Source: Phyllobacterium brassicacearum (lineage in GTDB: Bacteria; Pseudomonadota; Alphaproteobacteria; Rhizobiales; Rhizobiaceae). Taken from it: a stretch of 45,398 nt of DNA. The first letter of the stretch is position 1, and the number at the start of each line of letters is the position of its first letter. The translations under genes and the position numbers were made by a program. This document shows positions 15,287-22,505 of this stretch, one piece after another. The notes beneath the pieces were generated by a model. It was given only the letters and a program-made list of their open reading frames with translations, had not been told where the DNA came from and made no database searches. The stretch lies in NCBI RefSeq assembly GCF_003010955.1, contig NZ_PGGO01000031.1, positions 1 to 45,398 on the forward strand. The letters are read 5' to 3'.

Positions 15287-16902
15287 TTTTCGGCGAAACC
15301 CCTCTTGCGGATGCGCTTGGCGCAATTCTCGCCCATTCGACGCATGCGGGCGATTTGAAGCTGAAGAAGGGCCATGTGCTCACGGAAAGCGATATCCGGC
15401 AGCTTCGCGAAGCGGGGGTGAGCAAAGTTATCGCTGCCCGCTTGCAGGAAGCTGATATCGAAGAAAACACCGCCGCTCTTAAAATCGCCGAAGCGCTGCA
15501 ATGGTTCGGTGTACGTGCCGGGCCTGCTTCGACTGGCCGGGTCAATTGTTATGCGGAGGCTTCGGGTCTCTTCACGGTGGATGCCGATCTCATCAACACC
15601 ATCAACTCAGTCGATCCGTCAGTGACCATTGCCACGTTGAAGACCTATGAACGGGTCGAACAGGAGCAGATGGCGGCGACCATCAAGATCATCCCATTTG
15701 CCGTCCCGACTGCCATACTCGACAAGATATGTGAACTCGCCCGCGGTCGCCAAGCATTCGGAGTACACAGCTTTGCCGGTTCGCGCATTGGCTTGATCCA
15801 GACGACGTTGCCTTCTGTGAAGCCGACCGTGCTCGACAAGACAAGACGTGTGACCGAGGCGCGGATTGCGGCGAACCATGGGGTCTTGACGTCTGAGTTG
15901 CGCCCGGCACATCAAGGCGATGCCCTTGCGGCCGCGATCCGCGAACAGCAAAAGTCAAACGATATCGTCATCGTCTTCGGAGCGTCCGCTGTTGTCGACC
16001 AAGACGATATTGTGCCTGCTGCGATCCGGGAAGCGGGTGGCACCGTTCATCATGTTGGCATGCCGGTCGACCCGGGAAACTTGCTCGTTCTGGGTGAACT
16101 CGATGGAAAGCCGGTGATCGGCGCGCCCGGATGCGCGCGCAGTCCCAAGGAAAATGGCTTCGATTGGATTCTCGAACGGCTGATGGCGGAGGTGCCGGTT
16201 ACCAAGGCCGACATTGTCGGCCTGGGCGTGGGCGGGTTGCTGATGGAGATTCCGACGCGTCCGCAACCGCGCGATCCGCGTCAACCGGTCACCAGATCTG
16301 ATGTCGCGATTGCAGTGCTTGCGGCGGGCCAGTCGACGCGCATGAACGGACCGAACAAGTTGCTCGCAACGTTCGACGATGTTCCCCTGATCCGGCGTTC
16401 GGCGATGATTGCGATCGCGGCGGGCGGCGATCCCGTAATCGCCGTGCTTGGCCATATGGCGGAACAGTGCAGTGCCGCACTCGACGGCCTCAGTGTCGTC
16501 ATCGCACTCAACAAGGATTTTGCCAGTGGACTTGCCTCATCGCTGCAAACCGCAATCAGGAATGTGCCACCGTCGGCTGATGGCGTCATGATGCTGCTGG
16601 CTGATATGCCCGCGCTCACCGCAGTAGACCTCAAATCCATGATCAGGCAGTTTCAAGATGCTGGAGGGCAGTCGGTGGTCAGGGCCACGTATAAGGGCAA
16701 GCGCGGCAATCCGGTGCTGTTGCCGCGCCTCCTGTTCGACGAGGTATTTACGCTTGCCGGCGATGTCGGAGCGCGGCATTTGATCGAACGCGGCGATATC
16801 CCGGTGATCGATGTTGAACTTGGCGAAGCCGCGGCTATTGATGTGGATACGCCTGACATGTTGAATCGCGCGGGCGGAACAATCACCGAGACAATCCGGT
16901 AA
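15283..16902 (+). CDS. Fusion: MoeA/MoCF-like molybdopterin-binding domain plus MocA-like nucleotidyltransferase
   Basis: A 539-aa two-part protein. Residues 1-330 resemble the molybdopterin-binding (MoCF) fold: FGETPLADALGAILAHS at the start and, near 228-290, IVIVFGASAVVDQDDIVPAAI then PGNLLVLGELDGKPVIGAPGCARSP. Residues 340-530 are a MobA/MocA-type NTP transferase with LAAGQSTRMNGPNKL at 346-360 and MMLLADMPALTAVDL. MocA transfers CMP from CTP to molybdopterin to make the MCD cofactor used by xanthine-oxidase-family hydroxylases. The fusion would receive Mo-molybdopterin and cap it in one protein. It overlaps the XdhC gene by four bases. Confidence 0.9.
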   Translation: MIFGETPLADALGAILAHSTHAGDLKLKKGHVLTESDIRQLREAGVSKVIAARLQEADIEENTAALKIAEALQWFGVRAGPASTGRVNCYAEASGLFTVDADLINTINSVDPSVTIATLKTYERVEQEQMAATIKIIPFAVPTAILDKICELARGRQAFGVHSFAGSRIGLIQTTLPSVKPTVLDKTRRVTEARIAANHGVLTSELRPAHQGDALAAAIREQQKSNDIVIVFGASAVVDQDDIVPAAIREAGGTVHHVGMPVDPGNLLVLGELDGKPVIGAPGCARSPKENGFDWILERLMAEVPVTKADIVGLGVGGLLMEIPTRPQPRDPRQPVTRSDVAIAVLAAGQSTRMNGPNKLLATFDDVPLIRRSAMIAIAAGGDPVIAVLGHMAEQCSAALDGLSVVIALNKDFASGLASSLQTAIRNVPPSADGVMMLLADMPALTAVDLKSMIRQFQDAGGQSVVRATYKGKRGNPVLLPRLLFDEVFTLAGDVGARHLIERGDIPVIDVELGEAAAIDVDTPDMLNRAGGTITETIR

Positions 16903-16912
16903 GGAATTGCAT

Positions 16913-17791
16913 TTGATCAGGACATTCTTTCTAGGCGCGCTTGCTCTTGTTTGCCTCGTGAGCGCTGCCTCGGCTTTGCAGCTTGAACCCTACAAGGACG
17001 ATCTGTTCGGCTATACGGGAGTTCTGAAAACCGGCGATGGTGGCGACTATGTTGTCGTGGACTATAACGAGATGCGGGACATCAATGGCCGCGATCAGGT
17101 GCCTGAACGCCGGGTGAAACAGAATTATGTTTCACTTCAGCCGAAACGTTCTCAACAGGACCTTATTGTCACCACAGACTACGGACCTGTGAAAGTCATG
17201 GCAACGGGTAAGCTCGATGGCGGTGCTTCGGTCATTACCATCTATCTTCACGGGCAGGGCGGCAATCGCCAACAGGGAATGAATGATTTCACTTTCGGCG
17301 GCAATTTCAATCGCCTCAAGAACCTGATGGTTCGCAATGACGGGCTCTATTTGAGCCCAGATTTCACCAATTTCGGTGAAAAGGGGGAGGCGGAAGTTGC
17401 AGGCTTGATCAGCCATTTCAAATCGCAATCGCCCCAGGCCAGGGTTTTCGTCGCTTGCGGGTCGATGGGGGGCTCTTTGTGCTGGCGGCTTGCGCAAGAT
17501 ACTCGGGCGGCCAAGAACATTTCTGGTCTGATCATTCTCGGTTCGCTATGGGACGATCATTTCATTGGATCGCCGTCTTTCAAACGCCGCATACCGGTCT
17601 TCTTCGGCCATGGCAGTCGCGATCCGGTCTTTGGCGTGGACAAGCAGGAAGCATTCTACCGGGAGATCCGGGGATCGGCGAAAGGATATCCGGTGCGCTT
17701 TCATCGTTTCGAGAACGGCAATCACGGTACGCCAATCCGCATGACCGACTGGCGCACCACCCTGAACTGGATGCTATCGGTCGCGCCGTGA
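16913..17791 (+). CDS. Secreted alpha/beta hydrolase
   Basis: A 292-aa exported protein with signal peptide (MIRTFFLGALALVCLVSAASA, cleavage near 21). The mature domain is an alpha/beta hydrolase: YLHGQGGNRQQG gives the oxyanion-side strand, CGSMGGSLCWR the nucleophile elbow (Ser in GSMGG), FGHGSRDPVFG the acid and ENGNHGTPIRM the catalytic His. Substrate unknown. I chose TTG at 16913, seven bases after AAGGA; the TTG at 16907 lies too close to that site. It follows the MocA-fusion gene by 10 bp and may be the last gene of that operon, though a link to molybdenum is not evident. Confidence 0.8.
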   Translation: MIRTFFLGALALVCLVSAASALQLEPYKDDLFGYTGVLKTGDGGDYVVVDYNEMRDINGRDQVPERRVKQNYVSLQPKRSQQDLIVTTDYGPVKVMATGKLDGGASVITIYLHGQGGNRQQGMNDFTFGGNFNRLKNLMVRNDGLYLSPDFTNFGEKGEAEVAGLISHFKSQSPQARVFVACGSMGGSLCWRLAQDTRAAKNISGLIILGSLWDDHFIGSPSFKRRIPVFFGHGSRDPVFGVDKQEAFYREIRGSAKGYPVRFHRFENGNHGTPIRMTDWRTTLNWMLSVAP

Positions 17792-17913
17792 AGCGTTCAA
17801 ACGGGTTGTTGCAATAAAGTCCCATTGTGGCCGTTGTGCCACTAGACAATTAGCCAAAAGCGAATAGTTTCCGGCCATATCCAATCCTGCGATAAGTCTT
17901 TGCGGAGAAAGCC

Positions 17914-18339
17914 ATGCGCCTGCCTACCCAAATTTTGAGCCGAGTTGCCTCCTTGGCAGTTCTCATTCCCCTGGCCGCATGTTCCACGACGGGCGAACCC
18001 AGCATGGTCCCGACGCTTCCGACGTTTGCTCCTATCCGTCCGCCGGTCAATTCTGTGCTCGCAGAGCCATGCGTTTCGGCAGCTGCCGCCAAATATTTCC
18101 TTTCCGAAAGCAATATCAAGGCCGTTGAAGCAGAAGCCATTGGTGGCGGTGTGAACCAGGTGCGCCTGAAGGCCGATCTTCGCGACGCCATGTGCACGGT
18201 AACCGACAAGGGTAAGGTGCGTTCCGTCGTCGATACAATGCCGAAGAGTGCGGACCAGGCAGCCGCTGAAGCCGCCGCAGCTAAGAAGGCTGCCAAACCC
18301 GCTCCGGCGCCAGCCAAGAAGACCAACAGCCAGAGCTGA
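17914..18339 (+). CDS. Small lipoprotein with Ala/Lys/Pro-rich tail
   Basis: A 141-aa protein with a lipoprotein signal ending in the lipobox LAAC at about 20-23, followed by STTGEPS. The middle contains EPCVSAAAAKYFLSESNIKAVEAEAIGGGVNQVRLKADLRDAMCTV, a compact region with two Cys, familiar from rhizobial proteins of unknown function. The last 35 residues are a low-complexity AAEAAAAKKAAKPAPAPAKK tail that could contact peptidoglycan or other polyanions. Own spacer of 122 bp upstream. It converges with the lipid kinase gene. Confidence 0.78.
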   Translation: MRLPTQILSRVASLAVLIPLAACSTTGEPSMVPTLPTFAPIRPPVNSVLAEPCVSAAAAKYFLSESNIKAVEAEAIGGGVNQVRLKADLRDAMCTVTDKGKVRSVVDTMPKSADQAAAEAAAAKKAAKPAPAPAKKTNSQS

Positions 18340-18387
18340 CGCAGACGCAGAGTTAACTCCAACGGCGTGGCCAAAACCTCACCGTTT

Positions 18388-19299
18388 TTATTTGTCTTGC
18401 AGTGCGGCCGGTACGAGGACCTTGAGTTCGCCCGCATGAATGGCGATTTTTACGTCTTTTTGCAGGGGGATCAGCTCACCGTCGATGGTGGCCTTGGCTC
18501 CGCGCCGCAGATGGGGGAAATGCAGCTCCACCTCTTTTGCGGGAATTTCATCGACGTCGGGATTGTTGCGCCAGGATCCCGTCAGGACGGTGAAGGCCAG
18601 TTTCATCAAAGCAACCGGGGTCAGGCGACCAGCGATATAGACACCGAGCTCACCACGATCGGCAAAGTCGGGCACGGGCAGCATACCCTGGCCGTAGGGA
18701 TTGTTGGCGATCGAGATCGCGGACACGGTTCGCTCCGTCTGAACGCCGTCAATCACCAGACACACACCGAAACGCGGCGGGTTGCCCATGGCTCTTGTGA
18801 AAGCCCGTAAACTTGCGAGCCGCTTGCCCCAGCGCGAGCGAAACTCCAATGTGTTGCGCAGTTTGATCATTTGTGGCTGAAAGCCGATTGAAAACTGATG
18901 AACAAAGCTCTCTTCATTGGCCGTGGAGATATCGACGGCCTGTATTGTTCCCGTGGCCAGACTCTCCAATGCGGCGTTCAATTCCAGCGGTATCTTCAAT
19001 GCTCGAGCAAAGAGGTTCATCGTCCCGGCAGGAAGCACGGCAAGAGGTACGCCAGTCTTCCAGGCGATGTCGGCCGCAGCTGATATCGTACCGTCGCCGC
19101 CGCCGGCCATGAGGACGTGTTCGCCGGCCTCCATAGCCACATTCTTCAGGGCTTTCATGATGTCCTTGCCCGCAACGATCTCGCTTTCGAACGAATGTCC
19201 GTGCTTCTCAAAGGTGGCTCGTGCCACCTCGGCAAACAGCTTCATGTCCATGGTACGAAATGTGCCGCCATCGCGGTTGAAAACGGCATGGACTTTCAT
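18388..19299 (-). CDS. Diacylglycerol kinase family lipid kinase (DagK/YegS-like)
   Basis: A 303-aa DAGK-catalytic-domain protein. The start KVHAVFNRDGG and the signature GGGDGTISAAA near 66-76, followed by PLAVLPAGTMNLFARAL, identify the nucleotide-binding lobe. The second lobe shows IANNPYGQGMLPVPDFADRGELGVYI. Members phosphorylate diacylglycerol, sphingosine or related lipids at the membrane face; the lipid is not predictable. The ATG at 19299 has AAGGA seven bases upstream. The longer frame to 19386 lacks family similarity. Co-directional with the GH144-like gene 91 bp upstream. Confidence 0.9.
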   Translation of the reverse strand: MKVHAVFNRDGGTFRTMDMKLFAEVARATFEKHGHSFESEIVAGKDIMKALKNVAMEAGEHVLMAGGGDGTISAAADIAWKTGVPLAVLPAGTMNLFARALKIPLELNAALESLATGTIQAVDISTANEESFVHQFSIGFQPQMIKLRNTLEFRSRWGKRLASLRAFTRAMGNPPRFGVCLVIDGVQTERTVSAISIANNPYGQGMLPVPDFADRGELGVYIAGRLTPVALMKLAFTVLTGSWRNNPDVDEIPAKEVELHFPHLRRGAKATIDGELIPLQKDVKIAIHAGELKVLVPAALQDK

Positions 19300-19390
19300 G
19301 TCAGATCCTTGATTGGCGGAAATGGCGCTGGACGGGAGCAAGTCTTGCTCTAGACGGAAGATGATCAATTGCTCCAAGGGAGGCAATGCC

Positions 19391-20683
19391 TCATGGGCTG
19401 TTTGGTTCCGTCTTCCCCGTCAACCAAGGGCTGGTAAAGCCAAGTTTCCTCAGCGACGCCTGTATTTCGGGTGCGCTCATGAACAGTTTCCATAATAGAC
19501 CACTGCGGTGGTTCTCAATCATCGCGATAATTGGACCCTGGTTGATGGCAAGATGGGTTCGCGCAAACCAGTTACTGGAAGGCGAGAAGGCGTCAACAAA
19601 GCCAAAACGTCCTGTAACCTTTCCGCGAGGAAGCGCCATGAAGTGGCGCAAGGCCCGCATGGACTCCTCCGGAAGGTAGGGCAGGCTGCTTAGCGCGGCT
19701 GTCGGCGCAATTAATCCGCAGTCCAAACCGGGTGAGCTTACAGCGTAGCCTTTGGGACCGTGACTTGATGTCAGCCCCCAGCAATCACGTCCGTATCCAA
19801 GGTGGCCATGCGGGTTATGCAAGCTGTGTAAATAATTGATGCGGGCGTGGTTGCAATTTTGCTCCCAGTAATCGGCATAGCGGTCTTCAAGCCCGCGTGG
19901 ATCAAGCCCGCAGAACGAGTAGTGTGCAAAGAACAGGGGCCCGCCATGGTCCGGGCCCAGTGGCAGCCTTACACCATAATAGTCGCGGCCATTGCGGAAG
20001 GCGCCGTTTGCCGCAAAGCCTTCGTGATAGACATCGCTCTCGATGCCGAAGTCGGGCGATGCAGCCGCAAGGATGTAAGCTATGAGCGCCTCATTCCAGC
20101 CGCGTATTGGTACGTTCCGCGCCCAGCCGAATTTGGGGCTGTGATGCCAGTAAAGCACCTTTTCGTTGTTCTTGATGTGCGAGTTCCATTGGACGTTGTG
20201 CCACAGCCGATTGATACGATCGCGGATCATTGCCTCGTCGGGTAAGGCAAAATATTGCCGGACGCAGATTAATCCTTGGAACAACAGGGATGTTTCAACG
20301 AGGTCGCCACCGTCGTCGAGCTTCGTGAAGGGTACCGTCGAGCCGTCAGCACCGTTGATGAAATGCGGAAAAACGCCGTTGTGGCTCTTGGCGGCCTCGA
20401 GCGCCGACAGCATTTTTTCGATGCGAGCCTTGGCGTCACAACGCGCAATCCAGCCACGTTCGATCGCGACAAGGAGAGCCATGAAGCCAAACCCTGATCC
20501 GCCGATCGTGACAAGGTCATTCTTCGGGTCCACGGAGCGGCCGGACCTGTCGCGTGCGAGACCGCTTTGCGGATGTGCGCCGTCCCAGAAGTAGCGAAAG
20601 CTTGCCCGCTGAACCTGTTCCAGGATCGCGTTATCGTCGTTTTCTGCGATAGGCGGGTTTTGTAGTTCAACTCTGAGGTACAT
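19391..20683 (-). CDS. Glucoamylase-like (PF10091) protein, GH144-type beta-1,2-glucanase candidate
   Basis: A 430-aa alpha/alpha-barrel protein. Motifs RASFRYFWDGAHPQSGLARDRS, TIGGSGFGFMALLVAIERGW, GVFPHFINGADG, and GRDCWGLTSSHGPKGY are typical of the glycoamylase-like domain. This domain defines GH144 endo-beta-1,2-glucanases and also forms the C-terminal part of NdvB/ChvB cyclic beta-1,2-glucan synthases. No signal peptide is evident, so a cytoplasmic location is possible. Start is uncertain: ATG 20683 gives MYLRVELQNPP; ATGs at 20713 and 20740 are also open. No ndvB is in the window. Substrate assignment is family inference. Confidence 0.82.
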   Translation of the reverse strand: MYLRVELQNPPIAENDDNAILEQVQRASFRYFWDGAHPQSGLARDRSGRSVDPKNDLVTIGGSGFGFMALLVAIERGWIARCDAKARIEKMLSALEAAKSHNGVFPHFINGADGSTVPFTKLDDGGDLVETSLLFQGLICVRQYFALPDEAMIRDRINRLWHNVQWNSHIKNNEKVLYWHHSPKFGWARNVPIRGWNEALIAYILAAASPDFGIESDVYHEGFAANGAFRNGRDYYGVRLPLGPDHGGPLFFAHYSFCGLDPRGLEDRYADYWEQNCNHARINYLHSLHNPHGHLGYGRDCWGLTSSHGPKGYAVSSPGLDCGLIAPTAALSSLPYLPEESMRALRHFMALPRGKVTGRFGFVDAFSPSSNWFARTHLAINQGPIIAMIENHRSGLLWKLFMSAPEIQASLRKLGFTSPWLTGKTEPNSP

Positions 20684-20838
20684 GAGAGAGGCGGGATTCC
20701 TTACACAGGGCATTATGCCGCTGCATATGCCGGGTTGCATCGGATGAACGACTGATCTCTATACGGTGTAATACGCGCGGCGTTGCCTGAGAAGGTGTAT
20801 TCCGGAATTGGCCCACAATCTGAGATGAAGGCGTGGAT

Positions 20839-21534
20839 ATGCAGAAAGATCAATTCATTTTTGACCCGATCCCGCAACCGACCCTTCCGGTCGTTGGCTC
20901 CGACAAGCTGTTCCCTGTTCATCGCATCTATTGCGTTGGCCGCAACTATGCCGATCACGCCATCGAGATGGGGCACGACCCGAACCGCGAACCACCCTTC
21001 TTTTTCCAGAAGAACCCGGATTGCCTTGTGACCGATGGGCGGGATTTCCCTTATCCACCGGCGACCAGAGATGTGCATTTCGAAATGGAGATGGTTGTCG
21101 CCCTGGGCAAAGGGGGCGCCGGCATTGCTTCGGAAAGCGCACTTGAACACGTGTTCGGATATGCCGTCGGTCTCGATATGACCCGCCGGGATCTACAGGG
21201 CCAAGCGAAAAAACTCGGGCGACCGTGGGAAGTGGGCAAGGCGTTCGAAGCATCAGCGCCATGTTCGGCCGTTGTGCCAGCCTCGCGCATCGGTCATCCA
21301 GCATCTGGCGCTGTCTGGTTGAATGTGAATGGCACCGAACGCCAACGCGGCGATCTCGATCAACTCATTTGGAACGTACCCGAGACGATCGCCTATCTCT
21401 CCACATTGTTCACGCTGCAGGTGGGGGATCTGATTTTTACCGGCACGCCTGCCGGTGTCGGGCCTGTTGTGCGCGGTGATGAAATGCATGGCGGTGTCGA
21501 AGGAATCGGCGAGATTCGGGTGCGTGTCGTTTGA
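20839..21534 (+). CDS. Fumarylacetoacetate hydrolase family protein
   Basis: A 231-aa FAH-fold enzyme. Motifs are [16 protein letters not shown] near the start, [13 protein letters not shown], the metal-binding [13 protein letters not shown] (Glu pair), [18 protein letters not shown] with the metal Asp, and the C-terminal [18 protein letters not shown]. Members hydrolyse or decarboxylate beta-diketones, oxaloacetate or acylpyruvates. The [20 protein letters not shown] stretch groups it with FAHD1/YcgM-like acylpyruvase/oxaloacetate decarboxylases. ATG at 20839 has GAAGG seven bases upstream; a GTG two codons earlier was not used. Divergent from the GH144-like gene. Confidence 0.9.
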   Translation: MQKDQFIFDPIPQPTLPVVGSDKLFPVHRIYCVGRNYADHAIEMGHDPNREPPFFFQKNPDCLVTDGRDFPYPPATRDVHFEMEMVVALGKGGAGIASESALEHVFGYAVGLDMTRRDLQGQAKKLGRPWEVGKAFEASAPCSAVVPASRIGHPASGAVWLNVNGTERQRGDLDQLIWNVPETIAYLSTLFTLQVGDLIFTGTPAGVGPVVRGDEMHGGVEGIGEIRVRVV

Positions 21535-21831
21535 CACTTTGCCAGCGAAGCGAAAACTTGCCCCACGCAAACTGCGGACACATGAAAAATAAAAATTTAT
21601 GAGTGGGTGCCCAAATCACGCCGACTTCCGCCTACAAAAAGGTGGTGAATTGAGCACAAAACGAACTAATCCGGTTGGAAGTTGCGTCATTGCATTTTAA
21701 TTGCAGCATGGTGCGCTGGCTAAGTAAAATTCGCTCGCAATTCTGTGAAGAACTGCGGTGTTGTCTTTGAAAATAAATAGTCTATTGAGATTCATTCAAT
21801 CGTCATTTTCTGTCACAAAAGCTGCTGCTCC
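21535..21831. other. 297-bp AT-leaning spacer without recognised features
   Basis: The region after the FAH gene is notably AT-rich between about 21580 and 21830 compared with its surroundings. I find no gene, strong hairpin or operator dyad in it. It presumably carries the promoter of the following orphan gene. Confidence 0.5.
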
Positions 21832-22311
21832 ATGAACCACCGCATTCTGTTTGGCTCTTATCCGATCCCGCGTTTCGCCGGGATTGCCAGCCATAACTTT
21901 GTTATCTGGACCGATGACAAGGGGAGGCCGCTTTACGAGATCAACGGCGGTGCGGCCAATTCTGACGGCAGTTTCAACTATTGTGCGATTCGCGGGCCGC
22001 TGACGGCTGTCGTCACAGACTATGCCAAACGCGATCTCGTCCATTATCCGGAATTCTACGTGCGCCCGACTTCGCGCACGGTACTGCTCATAGAAGGGAG
22101 CTATTCGTCCATCGCAGCGCGCTGGCGCGCTGCCGTCGACGTTGCTGAGCGCATCAGGCTTTCCAATCTGCGCTATTCCTTCCTGATCCAAAACAGTAAT
22201 TCCGTCGCGACTGCCATTACCGAAGGTATGGGGCTGACCCCGCCATCGACGGCGGTTGGCCGCGTCAGAGCGCCTGGAAGTCATCGCCAATTGATGCTCG
22301 ATCCAGTTTAA
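21832..22311 (+). CDS. Hypothetical protein, possibly of papain-like/LRAT-like fold
   Basis: A 159-aa protein I do not recognise. It starts MNHRILFGSYPIPRFAGIASHNFVIW, has a central DGSFNYCAIRGPLTAV segment, and ends with SFLIQNSNSVATAITEGMGL and a short tail. The order His-containing strand early, then an N-[SC]-N-x-A helix start late, resembles permuted NlpC/P60 or DUF2459-type proteins, but the position usually held by Cys is Asn/Ser here, so catalytic activity is doubtful. No signal peptide. Shine-Dalgarno is weak. Flanked by AT-rich spacer and by mprF. Confidence 0.65.
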   Translation: MNHRILFGSYPIPRFAGIASHNFVIWTDDKGRPLYEINGGAANSDGSFNYCAIRGPLTAVVTDYAKRDLVHYPEFYVRPTSRTVLLIEGSYSSIAARWRAAVDVAERIRLSNLRYSFLIQNSNSVATAITEGMGLTPPSTAVGRVRAPGSHRQLMLDPV

Positions 22312-22349
22312 ATCTAAGTTTCCACGTATCATCTGATTGTAACAACAGC

Positions 22350-22364
22350 GCGGATATATTCCGC
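22350..22364. promoter_or_regulatory. 15-bp palindrome upstream of mprF
   Basis: GCGGA-TATAT-TCCGC is a perfect dyad about 140 bp before the mprF start, in its 194-bp upstream region. In rhizobia lpiA is acid-induced through two-component or stress regulators; whether this dyad takes part is unknown. Stem size and loop also allow a small RNA hairpin. Confidence 0.3.
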
Positions 22365-22505
22365 TCCACTCTGACCTTAATAAGTTTAACCTTTGCCTCT
22401 AATCTGGGCGCAATCCCGCCATTATTGCAGCGCTAATGACGCCTCTCCAAATTCCTGGTGAAATTGGCCATTACTGAATCCGTTTCTGACTTCGGAACTT
22501 CGCCG

